Assembly (NCBI RefSeq): GCF_965230805.1
Contig: NZ_OZ246019.1
Span: 4,340,001 to 4,404,000, forward strand
DNA length: 64,000 nt
Origin: Marinifilum sp965230805
GTDB lineage: Bacteria; Bacteroidota; Bacteroidia; Bacteroidales; Marinifilaceae
Direction of reading: 5' to 3'
The position numbers and the translations under genes are program-made. The notes under the pieces were generated by a model. It saw only the letters and a program-made list of their open reading frames with translations. It did not search any database and was not told the DNA's origin. Of this stretch, positions 18,001 through 26,447 are shown one piece after another. The first letter of the stretch is position 1. The number at the start of each line of letters is the position of its first letter.

Positions 18001-18760
18001 TGGGTTGCTAGCGCTGATTAGCAATCAGGCTTCATTGGATAATGGGATTTGAAATCCCAAACTCGAAGCCTGTAAATTTCAAATTTACAGGAGCCGTAGT
18101 GAGAGCATCAAAAGCATGGGTTCTGAGGGTATCACTTAAAGTGATGTTCTCAGTTTTTGAATGGGTTGCTAGCGCTGATTAGCAATCAGGCTTCATTGGA
18201 TAATGGGATTTGAAATCCCAAATTCGGGGCCTGTAAATTTCAAATTTACAGGAGCCGTAGTAAGAGCATCAAAAGCATGGGTTCTGAGCGTATCACTTAA
18301 AGTGATGTTCTCAGTTTTCGAATGGGTTGCTAGCGCTGATTAGCAATCAGGCTTCATTGGATAATGGGATTTGAAATCCCAAACTCAAAGCCTGTAAATT
18401 TCAAATTTACAGGAGCCGTAGTAAGAGCATCAAAAGCATGGGTTCTGAGGGTATCACTTAAAGTGATGCTCTCAGTTTTTGAATGGGTTGCTAGCGCTGA
18501 TTAGCAATCAGGCTTCATTGGATAATGGGATTTGAAATCCCAAACTCAAAGCCTGTAAATTTCAAATTTAGAGCCGTAGTAAGAGCATCAAAAGCATGGG
18601 TTCTGAGCGTATCACTTAAAGTGATGCTCTCAGTTTTTGAATGGGTTGCTAGCGCTGATTAACAATCAGGCTTTATTGGATAATGGGATTTGAAATCCCA
18701 AATTCGGAGCCTGTAAATTTCAAATTTACAAGAGCTGTATTAAGAGTATCAACAGCTTGG
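18001..18760. repeat. Tandem array of five 161-base units, each with four palindromes
   Basis: Units start at TGGGTTGCTAGCGC at 18001, 18162, 18323, 18484 and 18642. The period is 161 except for the fourth unit, which has a three-base loss (158). The last unit diverges after about 115 bases. Each unit holds TTGCTA-N8-TAGCAA, the palindrome GGGATTTGAAATCCC, a 23-base palindrome with arms CCTGTAAATTT, and a long hairpin with arms CTGAGGGTATCACTT and AAGTGATGCTCTCAG. Units are 95 percent or more alike by eye, so amplification is recent. 161 is not divisible by three. The array abuts the purU stop. Confidence 0.93.
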
Positions 18761-18788
18761 ATAAGAAAAAGAATTTTTCAGTTAGGAG

Positions 18789-19652
18789 CTAATCAAAAAC
18801 AATTGTCCTGCTACCATCAACAATAATTCGATGTTCGGCTTTGTAACTTAAAGCTCGGGCCAGAACAATGCGTTCCAAATCGCGACCTTTACGAATTAAA
18901 TCAGGAATGGTATCCTTGTGAGTTATACGCATGATGTCTTGTTCGATAATCGGACCTTCGTCCAAATCTTCGGTTACGAAATGACTGGTAGCTCCTATCA
19001 TTTTTACACCACGCTCGTAGGCTTGCTTGTATGGATTACCACCTACAAATCCCGGAAGGAAAGAGTGGTGAATGTTGATGATTCTGTTGCGATATTCATT
19101 AATAAAACCAGGCGATAGCACTTGCATATATCTGGCTAATACCACCAAATCGATATCATATTCTTTTAAAAGAGCAATCTCTTTTTTTTCCTGTTCTTGT
19201 TTGTTTTCTTTCGAGATTGGGAAAACATGGTAAGGAATATTGTTAGCATCGGCTATGTGTTGCAAATCGGGATGATTCGAGATGATCAAAGGAATTTCAA
19301 TATCATATTCATTCATATTGTATCGCCAAAGAATCTCTTGCAAACAATGATCGTACTTCGATACAAAAATTGCCACACGTTGCTTTTGTCCCGAAAACTC
19401 TATCCTCCAATGTGCATTAAACTCTTTGGCTAGTGGTTCGAAAGCTTCATGTAATCCCGATGCAGGAATTTTAGAGTTCTTGATGTTCCAAACCACTCGA
19501 AACGAAAAGAATTCCTGATTTTGATTTACATGTTCGTCTAAGGCTATAATATTGCCACCACTTTGGTAGATGAACTGTGTGATTTTAGCAACAATCCCGT
19601 TCTGATCGGGACAGGTTAGAAGTAAATAAGCATTTACATTGTTTTCAGACAT
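18789..19652 (-). CDS. purU: Formyltetrahydrofolate deformylase
   Basis: Hydrolyses 10-formyl-THF to formate and THF, supplying formate for PurT and balancing one-carbon pools. 287 residues: N-terminal ACT regulatory domain (LLTCPDQNGIVAKITQFIY, residues 11-29) and C-terminal formyltransferase-fold domain with NIHHSFLPGFVGGNPY (catalytic Asn-His) and DLDEGPII (catalytic Asp). The hydrolase is distinguished from PurN by the ACT domain. Its stop codon is 29 bases from the end of the 161-base repeat array, so read-through RNA would include the hairpins. Confidence 0.95.
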   Translation of the reverse strand: MSENNVNAYLLLTCPDQNGIVAKITQFIYQSGGNIIALDEHVNQNQEFFSFRVVWNIKNSKIPASGLHEAFEPLAKEFNAHWRIEFSGQKQRVAIFVSKYDHCLQEILWRYNMNEYDIEIPLIISNHPDLQHIADANNIPYHVFPISKENKQEQEKKEIALLKEYDIDLVVLARYMQVLSPGFINEYRNRIINIHHSFLPGFVGGNPYKQAYERGVKMIGATSHFVTEDLDEGPIIEQDIMRITHKDTIPDLIRKGRDLERIVLARALSYKAEHRIIVDGSRTIVFD

Positions 19653-19824
19653 ATTCTCGTGTTGAATTGGTTTAAATTTAAAATTAACGAAATGTCCGTT
19701 AGAATTTGATAGGTGTGTGATTCAAAATTAGAAAATTTAAGGAAAGAGCAAAAATCCTAAGATATTTGATTAGGTTTGCCAAGTAATTTTACAGTTTATA
19801 AGGCAACTGTAGGTATAGAGGAAG

Positions 19825-20775
19825 ATGACAAAAGAAAGAATGTATAAATATTTGTTTGGTCCAATTCCATCGCGACGTTTGGGCATGTCCTTAGGCGTAG
19901 ATTTGGTACCAAAAAAAGTGTGTACCATTGATTGTGTGTATTGCGAAGTTGGAAGAACTACTCAATTATCGGTTCAACCGAAAGATTACATTGCAGCAGA
20001 TAAAATAAAAGAAGAGTTGAATCATTACCTGAAGCACAATCAGGCTCCCGATTATGTGACCATTACAGCATCGGGAGAACCAAGCTTAAATGCCAATTTG
20101 GAAGAAATTATTGCTTTTGTAAAACAGAATGAAGCCAATATTCCTGTATGCGTAATTACCAACGGAACACTTTTGAATGATAAAAAAGTAAGAGAGGCTC
20201 TGAGCAAATCTGATTTGGTTTTGCCCTCTCTGGACGCTGCCACAGAAAAGGTATTCAGAATGATTAATCGTCCGCACAAAGAGATCAACTTTGAAGCTTA
20301 CTTGCAGGGACTGATTGATTTTAGCGCAGAGTTTAAAGGTGATATTTGGTTGGAAGTATTCATTTTACCAGGATATAACGATCATAAGGAAGAGTTGTTA
20401 GCATTAAGAGAAATCATTCAAAAGATCAATCCAGACATAGTACAGTTGAACACCCTTGATAGACCTGGCACGATAGATAATTTACGGGGTGCTACACAGG
20501 ACGAATTGCAAAAAATTATGGATTTATGGCAATTGGATAATGTGAGAATCATTGCAAAAGCGAAGCAATCGAATAAAACTATATTTAGATCGGATACCAA
20601 AACAGCCATTAAAGAAACCATATCACGCAGACCATGCACGCTTGAGGATCTGGTTAGCATCTTAGGGCTCTGCGAAGAGGAGATTGATCGTTGTCTTGCA
20701 AGTTTGGCTTTTGTTAAAGGATTCGAAAAAGTAGAACAGGAGAGAGGTGTGTTCTATCAGATCAGAGAACAGTAG
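19825..20775 (+). CDS. Radical SAM protein (COG0731-like)
   Basis: 316 residues. The radical SAM cluster motif is CTIDCVYC (CxxxCxxC) at about residue 33, preceded by FGPIPSRRLGMSLGVDLVP, typical of the COG0731 group related to wybutosine-type radical SAM enzymes. ASGEPSLN (the GGE-like SAM-binding motif) follows, and VFILPGYNDH lies later. The C-terminal 60 residues look like a winged-helix extension (RRPCTLEDLVSILGLCEEEIDRCLASL). The substrate is unknown. The gene is monocistronic, between divergent purU and convergent PPi-PFK. Confidence 0.85.
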   Translation: MTKERMYKYLFGPIPSRRLGMSLGVDLVPKKVCTIDCVYCEVGRTTQLSVQPKDYIAADKIKEELNHYLKHNQAPDYVTITASGEPSLNANLEEIIAFVKQNEANIPVCVITNGTLLNDKKVREALSKSDLVLPSLDAATEKVFRMINRPHKEINFEAYLQGLIDFSAEFKGDIWLEVFILPGYNDHKEELLALREIIQKINPDIVQLNTLDRPGTIDNLRGATQDELQKIMDLWQLDNVRIIAKAKQSNKTIFRSDTKTAIKETISRRPCTLEDLVSILGLCEEEIDRCLASLAFVKGFEKVEQERGVFYQIREQ

Positions 20776-20800
20776 ATTAAGATTTTAAAATGAACAAGAA

Positions 20801-20830
20801 AGGCAGTTGAATCGTTCTCACTGCCTTTTT
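20801..20830. terminator. Bidirectional terminator between radical SAM gene and PPi-PFK
   Basis: AGGCAGT and ACTGCCT arms around a 12-base loop, followed by TTTTTAT on the plus strand and TTTCTT on the minus strand. It sits between two convergent genes and probably serves both. Confidence 0.7.
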
Positions 20831-20858
20831 ATATGCTTACAATTATTTTTTACTCCTT

Positions 20859-22079
20859 TTATTCCCAGTTTAAAATTTTCTTGAATATATAGTTTTCTGC
20901 ATCCGGAAGATACTCTTTAGCTGCTTCCATATCTTCTTCGTTTAGGTAATGCAGATTGTAATTCATTACATTTTGCACTTTTTCACTGTTTACATCAACC
21001 AATCTTGGTTTCACTTTTCCGTTTTCATCTTCAACATCTTTCAAAAAAAGTGGAGCAACATCACCCTTAGGGTCAACAGTTACCATACATTTTGAGTGCC
21101 CTTGCTTAAACAGTGTGTAAACGCCATCACCAAGAAGAGTGCAAAGATTCAAATCGAATCCGATAGGACGACAACATCTCAAACCAAAACCTAATTCAAC
21201 CGGACGAGTTCCGATATTTAAATCGTAAGATTTGATTTTACGCTGAATCAGCATGTTAAATACGTGAGATTTACTTACGTTGAACAATTCGGGGTGACCG
21301 TGAGCATCGTAGGTAAAGTTCACCCCGGTACTCTTGATTTCTTCATCGCTCATAAAATGGAAAACCCCTTCACTAATAACCGCTGCACCATAGTTCAAGC
21401 CTAAAATTCTACGCTTAATGATGGATGAGATTACCAATTGAGCAATCTTTTCTGCCGAAATGGCCGTTTTGTTGAACATTTCAGGGATGATAATCATCGG
21501 AAAATGACATGCAGCACCAATTCCAAATGCCAAGTGCCCCGCTTCACGACCCATTGCCGCCAGCACAAACCAGTTTTGCGAAGTTCTGGCATCTTCGTAA
21601 ACCGTAGTTGCAATTTTTACACCTTCATCTTTTGCTGAGTGATATCCAAAAGTAGGACTTCCTTTTGGCAACGGAAGGTCGTTGTCAATGGTTTTTGGAA
21701 CGTGAATGTTTGAAATGTTCACATTGTTTTCAGCTAAATATTTGCTGATTCTGTTTGCAGTAGATGCAGTGTCGTCGCCACCAACGGTAACCAAAAGTTT
21801 TACCTTGTTTTCAACAAAGAACTTGGTTGAGAAATCGCTGTCTTTAGGTTTAAAGCGACTCATTTTAAGGTGAGAACCACCTTTGGTAAAAATCGCATCC
21901 AGAGTTACAAAGTCAAGTACTTCCATTTTTCGATTCTCAGAAAAAAGCCCTTTGTAGCCTTCGTGTAAACCAATAACTCGATAAGCGTTTCGTAAGAATA
22001 CTTTACCAACACTACTAATTACAGTATTAATGCCTGGAGCTGGTCCACCACCGCATAAGATAACAACAGAATCTTTCAT
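20859..22079 (-). CDS. pfp: Phosphofructokinase, PPi-dependent type
   Basis: 406 residues of the PFK family. Residues that distinguish pyrophosphate from ATP use are visible: GGDD at 100-103 (ATP enzymes have GGDG) and PKTIDND at 128-134 (ATP enzymes have PGTIDND). Both changes indicate diphosphate:fructose-6-phosphate 1-phosphotransferase, a reversible glycolytic enzyme common in anaerobic bacteria. MGREAGHLAFG corresponds to the substrate-binding MGR loop. A TATCTTTG -7-like box lies at 22119-22126 (minus strand). The phosphate donor is inferred from these residues, not measured. Confidence 0.9.
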   Translation of the reverse strand: MKDSVVILCGGGPAPGINTVISSVGKVFLRNAYRVIGLHEGYKGLFSENRKMEVLDFVTLDAIFTKGGSHLKMSRFKPKDSDFSTKFFVENKVKLLVTVGGDDTASTANRISKYLAENNVNISNIHVPKTIDNDLPLPKGSPTFGYHSAKDEGVKIATTVYEDARTSQNWFVLAAMGREAGHLAFGIGAACHFPMIIIPEMFNKTAISAEKIAQLVISSIIKRRILGLNYGAAVISEGVFHFMSDEEIKSTGVNFTYDAHGHPELFNVSKSHVFNMLIQRKIKSYDLNIGTRPVELGFGLRCCRPIGFDLNLCTLLGDGVYTLFKQGHSKCMVTVDPKGDVAPLFLKDVEDENGKVKPRLVDVNSEKVQNVMNYNLHYLNEEDMEAAKEYLPDAENYIFKKILNWE

Positions 22080-22200
22080 ATTTATTCAATATCAAATATC
22101 ATTTTTATAAAGATTGGGCAAAGATATATTTTTCAATTAGAATTGATGGATTATAAACGGTGGAAAGATTATATAACTGGTATAATCACTCAAGTTTGAT

Positions 22201-22236
22201 AAAAAAAAGCGAGAAACCTTTTGGCTTCCCGCTTCT
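22201..22236 (-). terminator. Terminator of the superoxide reductase gene
   Basis: On the minus strand AGCGGGAAGCC pairs with GGTTTCTCGCT across an AAAA loop, followed by eight T. It lies just after the superoxide reductase stop. Confidence 0.75.
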
Positions 22237-22255
22237 ATAAAATTCTATGAAATTG

Positions 22256-22636
22256 TTATTCTGAAACTTCAACAAGCTTTTCATCCGAATGCCATAATCC
22301 ATGCTTGGTACAGAATGCAGTTGCAGTTAGTTTCATTTTACGGGAAGGAACTACGTAAAAATCAACTTCTGTTTGATTTGCAAGTCCGCCAAGAACTCCA
22401 GATGAGAAGTTAGCTTGTGTAAGCATTTTTTCACCATCCCATAGCTGAACCCATGCAACATAGTGATCGAAATCATCAGGATGTGCATAAGCATCACCAA
22501 TTTTTACTTTTACCTTGAATTTTTCACCTTTCTTAGCTTCTTCTTCACAGTGAATAAAAGCTGAGTGTCTGTCGATGTAATCTTTTTTAGCTTCACCATC
22601 GATAGTGGTGATATCCTGGTATCTGTTAATTTTCAT
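22256..22636 (-). CDS. Superoxide reductase (neelaredoxin type)
   Basis: Reduces superoxide to peroxide without making oxygen, using a single Fe(His)4(Cys) centre; typical of anaerobes. 126 residues, lacking the N-terminal desulforedoxin domain, so neelaredoxin-like. Likely iron ligands are His24, His52, His58, Cys109 and His112 (CTKHG). The usual EKHVP loop that places a catalytic Lys over the iron reads DRHSA here: Glu to Asp, Lys to Arg. The neighbouring peroxiredoxin would dispose of the peroxide formed. A TACCAC-ATAA-GTGGTA inverted repeat lies 21-36 bases before the ATG. Confidence 0.88.
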   Translation of the reverse strand: MKINRYQDITTIDGEAKKDYIDRHSAFIHCEEEAKKGEKFKVKVKIGDAYAHPDDFDHYVAWVQLWDGEKMLTQANFSSGVLGGLANQTEVDFYVVPSRKMKLTATAFCTKHGLWHSDEKLVEVSE

Positions 22637-22656
22637 GTTTTTGTTTTTTTGATTAT

Positions 22657-22672
22657 TACCACATAAGTGGTA
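22657..22672. promoter_or_regulatory. Inverted repeat in the superoxide reductase leader
   Basis: TACCAC-ATAA-GTGGTA is a perfect six-base inverted repeat, 21 bases before the ATG. It may be an operator for a redox regulator or a short leader hairpin near the ribosome entry site. Confidence 0.4.
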
Positions 22673-22777
22673 TAGAGATTTAATTTCGTTAAATATTTAA
22701 GGCACTAGTAAAGCTTGCTCAAAATGATTCGATAAGTTTTAATCTAATGCCTTAATGACTTCAACCCGTAATTGGTA

Positions 22778-23407
22778 TTATTTGCTAAGGTATTCTGCAA
22801 CACCTTCGGCAGTTGCTTTCATTGCATCTTCACCTTTGCTCCAGTTTGCCGGACATACTTCACCGTTTTCTTCGAAATGGTGAAGCGCATCAACCATACG
22901 AATTGCTTCATCAACATTACGCCCTAAAGGAAGGTCATTAATTACTGAGTGGCGAACAACACCTTGTTTGTCGATTAGGAACAATCCTCGGTAAGCAACA
23001 GGCGCTCCGGTTGAAACAGCATTACCTTCAGCATCGTAATCGTACTCAGATGCTAATACACCAAAGTTTTCTGAAATGGTTTTAGAAAGATCGGCAACCA
23101 GTGGATAAGTTACGCCTTCGATACCACCTTTATTTCTTGGGGTATTTAACCAAGCAAAATGCGAGAATTCTGAGTCAACAGAGCAACCAACAACCGCAAC
23201 ATTTCTTGCTTCGAACTCAGCCAATTTATCTTGGAAAGCAATAAGCTCTGTTGGGCAAACGAATGTAAAATCAAGAGGGTAGAAGAAGAATACAACTTCT
23301 TGTTTTCCTACATATTGATCTAGTGAAAATCCTTCAACAATTTGATTTCCGTTTACTACTGCACTTGCTTGAAAAGAAGGTGCCTTTTTTCCGATTAAAC
23401 TTTGCAT
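22778..23407 (-). CDS. 2-Cys peroxiredoxin (AhpC/Tsa family)
   Basis: Thiol peroxidase of 209 residues that reduces H2O2 and organic peroxides in the cytoplasm. Peroxidatic Cys51 is in FTFVCPTE, and resolving Cys185 is in EVCPANW; the catalytic Arg lies in APVAYRGLF (Arg140). It is the typical 2-Cys class, with the YF-like C-terminal tail replaced by GVAEYLSK. No ahpF lies beside it, so the reductant is not evident. The superoxide reductase is the next gene downstream with a 141-base gap. It has its own strong promoter at 23456-23487. Confidence 0.95.
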   Translation of the reverse strand: MQSLIGKKAPSFQASAVVNGNQIVEGFSLDQYVGKQEVVFFFYPLDFTFVCPTELIAFQDKLAEFEARNVAVVGCSVDSEFSHFAWLNTPRNKGGIEGVTYPLVADLSKTISENFGVLASEYDYDAEGNAVSTGAPVAYRGLFLIDKQGVVRHSVINDLPLGRNVDEAIRMVDALHHFEENGEVCPANWSKGEDAMKATAEGVAEYLSK

Positions 23408-23455
23408 TTTATTAATATTTTAAAAGTTGATTATACTGTGTTTTTGTAACTGATA

Positions 23456-23487
23456 CAAATGTAGAGTTGATTTGAATAAAGCACAAA
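23456..23487 (-). promoter_or_regulatory. Bacteroidota-type promoter of the peroxiredoxin gene
   Basis: On the minus strand TTTG (23487-23484), a 20-base spacer and TACATTTG (23463-23456) match the TTTG-N19/21-TANNTTTG consensus exactly. The expected transcript start gives a leader of about 40 bases before the ATG at 23407. Confidence 0.75.
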
Positions 23488-23669
23488 TTATATTAATCAG
23501 TAATCTTTATGCCTTTATAGAGAGAATTAATATGGCGTGATCAAAAACTTGTAAATGCTCAGATTCACAGAGAAATCCAAAATCGCATAAGCTTAGTAGC
23601 ATTGGAAAGTTTTTTATTGAGTGATATTTTTTAGTTTTGTAGAAGTTACAACATTTCTACCGATAAAAG

Positions 23670-24536
23670 ATGTGCTTAAAGAAGAATTTATGGAAAGATA
23701 ATATGCTGAATATGAATGACTCTAAATACTGTTTCGAAAGCTATTACGAACGTACTGATATTAATAATATGATTGGAAATATTAGCTTATCGGTTCTGGA
23801 TAGCAAATCCCGTTCGTGGGTACCGTTTTTTGTTTATCTACCACCCAATTGGTCACCCAAAAAGAATTATCCCTTGGTGTTGTTCATGCATGGTCAGGGA
23901 GGAGATGAGTCTACTTTTAATAAATATGTGAATGCTAAACAAATTAATGATTGGATACTGGATGGAGAAATTGAGCCGGTGGTTGTTGCCGGAATAAGAG
24001 GGGATAATGAAAGGGAGAATGTGCAATGGTTTACTCCGGAAAATGAAAAATTAATGATTGGGGAAGAACTTGGAGAATTTGTTGCTTATTGTCAGCAAAA
24101 TTTTAGGGCAGGAATCGATTCAAAAAGTGTTTCTATCGAAGGACATTCGCGAGGAGCTGCAGGAGCAATTCATTACTACTTAAAGTATCCTGGTAAGTTT
24201 GCATCGGTGGTGGGGATGGGATATGTAAGCAACTATACCCTTGCTTCCAATATGGAATTGGCAGCAAAGAACCTGGAAGGGTTAAAGAAACAGGGAATTC
24301 CCTTAAGACTTGAAATTGGTACAGAAGATCGCTTTGTGTTGACCAAAAATCGCAAATGCATTTACGATTTGCATGATTATTTGAATGAATTGGAATTGAA
24401 TCATGAGTTTGAAGTGTTACATGGGGTTGAGCATAGATTTGATTATTTTTGGAATTACCATACCGATAATGGTGAGCCAAATGGATTAAGGCACTTAAAG
24501 TTTCATGAGAATGCACGAAAGGACTTATCCAAATAA
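23670..24536 (+). CDS. Alpha/beta-hydrolase fold esterase
   Basis: 288 residues of the esterase/PHB-depolymerase-like group. The oxyanion region is PLVLFMHGQGGDE (about residues 74-86), the nucleophile elbow is EGHSRGAAG (Ser near residue 161), an Asp occurs in GTEDRFVL, and the catalytic His is probably in LHGVEHRFDYF. There is no signal peptide, so it is cytoplasmic. Alternative ATG codons at 23703 and 23712 start closer to the conserved fold. Spacing to the next gene is 42 bases, so both may form a unit. The substrate is unknown. Confidence 0.8.
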   Translation: MCLKKNLWKDNMLNMNDSKYCFESYYERTDINNMIGNISLSVLDSKSRSWVPFFVYLPPNWSPKKNYPLVLFMHGQGGDESTFNKYVNAKQINDWILDGEIEPVVVAGIRGDNERENVQWFTPENEKLMIGEELGEFVAYCQQNFRAGIDSKSVSIEGHSRGAAGAIHYYLKYPGKFASVVGMGYVSNYTLASNMELAAKNLEGLKKQGIPLRLEIGTEDRFVLTKNRKCIYDLHDYLNELELNHEFEVLHGVEHRFDYFWNYHTDNGEPNGLRHLKFHENARKDLSK

Positions 24537-24578
24537 ATGTAGGAATGAAAATTGCTGCAACACCCAAAAAATGTAAGT

Positions 24579-25661
24579 ATGAATCCAAGACTATTTTTAT
24601 TGTTCTATCTGATTTTTCTGTCAACATTAAGTATAGGGCAGAAGACCGTGTATTTTAATGACAACTGGCTGTTTGCCGAGAAAACAGATGCAAGTTATTA
24701 CAGCGTGATTTATCCTATAAAGGATGGTAAATATCAGGTGAAGGATTACACAATTTCAGGGCATTTATTATCAGAAACTGACTATAGTCCTAAATCGGAT
24801 CTAATAGAATGGGAACGATTATATGAAGAAGGGTTTCAAGAGTTGGCGATTGAGGATGGCACATGTACTGAGTTTTTTCCCAATGGATACAAAAAGAAAC
24901 AGTTTAGCTACGAAAAGGGGAAGCAAAATGGCAATATTCGATTATGGTCGGAAGATGGGAAGCTATTTCGTGATTTTGTTGCCAAAAATAACATCGCCAA
25001 TGGATTATATCTGGAATACTATAAAAATGGCAAGGCAAGCTTATCGGTAAACTTTAAAAACGACACTTTAAATGGTCCGGCGGCTTATTATCATTTAAAT
25101 GGTAAAATGTCTCAGAAAGGAAACTTTAAAAAAGGGAAGAAAGTAGGGAAATGGACATACTGGTCGGATAAGGGTGATGTAATCGGAAGTGAAAGCTATC
25201 GGAATAGCTTTTTTATTGAAGGTCCTGATATTAATATCGGTTTTCCGAAAGGAAACTGGTGTTTGACTGACCAATTTAAAGATGGAGAGTTAACCAATTT
25301 TGTTTTCTCAAGAACACAGGGGAATGAGCAACTTACAGGTAATGCAGTTCCAACATGTATTTTGTCCTTGGAATATATTGGGGGTGATCATAAACTATTG
25401 GATTACTCATCCTATAAAAGAAGACGATTAACTGTTGATATTCATAAAGTGATTAGCAAGGAGCAAGATTTGTTTTCTATTGAGAATTCAATGGGCTATT
25501 TGGGTTCATATGATGATGATAAGAAGAAAAAGCATACAGTTGTCGTTTTTCATACCATACAAAAACAAATTGGGGTTGAAATGATTATTGATATCCAACA
25601 AGAGGATTATGAGAGTTTAAAAAAGGAAGCCGTTTATATTTTACAATCGATTAAAAAGTAA
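24579..25661 (+). CDS. Exported YwqK/MORN-like repeat protein
   Basis: 360 residues from ATG 24579, with a signal peptide ending near LSIGQKT. The middle contains four to five repeats of the YwqK/MORN-variant type (GTCTEFFPNGYKKK, GNIRLWSEDGKLF, GLYLEYYKNGKA, GPAAYYHLNGKM, GKWTYWSDKGDV), each a beta-hairpin of about 23 residues. Automatic annotation often calls such repeats 'toxin-antitoxin YwqK family antitoxin', but a secreted protein without a toxin partner does not support that. The C-terminal 140 residues are unassigned. The upstream frame from 24552 lacks a sensible signal, so the internal ATG is preferred. Confidence 0.75.
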   Translation: MNPRLFLLFYLIFLSTLSIGQKTVYFNDNWLFAEKTDASYYSVIYPIKDGKYQVKDYTISGHLLSETDYSPKSDLIEWERLYEEGFQELAIEDGTCTEFFPNGYKKKQFSYEKGKQNGNIRLWSEDGKLFRDFVAKNNIANGLYLEYYKNGKASLSVNFKNDTLNGPAAYYHLNGKMSQKGNFKKGKKVGKWTYWSDKGDVIGSESYRNSFFIEGPDINIGFPKGNWCLTDQFKDGELTNFVFSRTQGNEQLTGNAVPTCILSLEYIGGDHKLLDYSSYKRRRLTVDIHKVISKEQDLFSIENSMGYLGSYDDDKKKKHTVVVFHTIQKQIGVEMIIDIQQEDYESLKKEAVYILQSIKK

Positions 25662-25664
25662 AGA

Positions 25665-25770
25665 ATGAAACGAGCATGATTAAAATAATTATTAACTCAA
25701 AGGATAATGATTATTTTAATCTTGCGGCTTGCATCGGGCAAATAAGATAAAATTATAATTAGATGAAAGT
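25665..25770 (+). repeat. Dispersed hairpin repeat, family 1, copy A
   Basis: Starts ATGAAACGAGCATG, then arms GATTAAAATAATTATTA and TAATGATTATTTTAATC form a 17-base hairpin with one mismatch. A 3' part follows that ends TTAGATGAAAG. It fills the gap between the YwqK-like and MOSC genes, and the MOSC start codon lies inside its conserved end. Confidence 0.8.
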
Positions 25771-26389
25771 TGTATCAACAAATAAAGGCAAATTGGTAGA
25801 GATCAATTATCATGGAAAAATGGTTAAAACCGGAATGTTTAAATACCCGGTTGATGAAGGGATTTGTTTAGGCAAAGAAGATGTAAGGGGTGATACAGTA
25901 ATCGACAGAAAATATCATGGAGGGTTAGATAAAGCCTGTTATTTGTATTCTACTAAGCATTATGTTTTTTGGAAAAATCGATTTCCTGATTTGGATTGGG
26001 AGTTTGGAATGTTTGGAGAGAACTTAAGCATTTCAGATTTGGATGAAGGGACCGTTCGTATAGGCGATGTATATGAAATTGGAGAATGCCTGGTTCAAGT
26101 CACTCAACCTCGTCAACCATGTTTCAAACTAAATTATCGATTTAATTGTGACAGCATGGTAAAAGAGTTTATTGATGCAGGATTTCCAGGAGTATACATT
26201 AGAGTGCTGCAAGAAGGAATCATTTATTCGGGCAACAAGTTGATTCTTAGAGAACGCAATGCAGATAGTTTATCGGTAAGTGATGTTTATCAAATGCTTT
26301 ATGCAGTGAATAAAGATACTATACTTTTGCAGAAAGCACTAAATGATGCAGCTTTGGCAGAAAGTTGCAAGAAGGATTTGAGCAAATAA
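25763..26389 (+). CDS. MOSC domain protein (YiiM-like)
   Basis: 208 residues. MOSC domains handle sulfur or hydroxylated substrates with molybdenum cofactor; YiiM reduces N-hydroxylated purines in E. coli. Signatures are HGGLDKACYLYS (residues 53-64), FGMFGENLSISDLDE and the conserved Cys in VTQPRQPCFKL, the likely Mo ligand (about residue 121). A C-terminal helical region of about 45 residues matches the YiiM 3-alpha domain. The start codon lies in the end of a dispersed hairpin repeat. Molybdate uptake genes occur 11 kb away in this window. Confidence 0.88.
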   Translation: MKVVSTNKGKLVEINYHGKMVKTGMFKYPVDEGICLGKEDVRGDTVIDRKYHGGLDKACYLYSTKHYVFWKNRFPDLDWEFGMFGENLSISDLDEGTVRIGDVYEIGECLVQVTQPRQPCFKLNYRFNCDSMVKEFIDAGFPGVYIRVLQEGIIYSGNKLILRERNADSLSVSDVYQMLYAVNKDTILLQKALNDAALAESCKKDLSK

Positions 26390-26392
26390 AAG

Positions 26393-26430
26393 AGGCTGTC
26401 GGATGTTTGATTTTTAGGACAGCCTAATAT
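26393..26430. terminator. Bidirectional terminator between MOSC and lipoprotein genes
   Basis: AGGCTGTC and GACAGCCT arms with a 17-base loop sit between two convergent stops. T-rich runs follow on both strands (AATATTTT on plus, CTCTTTTATT on minus). Confidence 0.65.
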
Positions 26431-26447
26431 TTTGGATACAGACAATG

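Noticed and set aside
24579..25661. Antitoxin of a toxin-antitoxin pair (YwqK label)
   Set aside because: The protein has a signal peptide and no toxin gene beside it; only the MORN-like repeats are supported.
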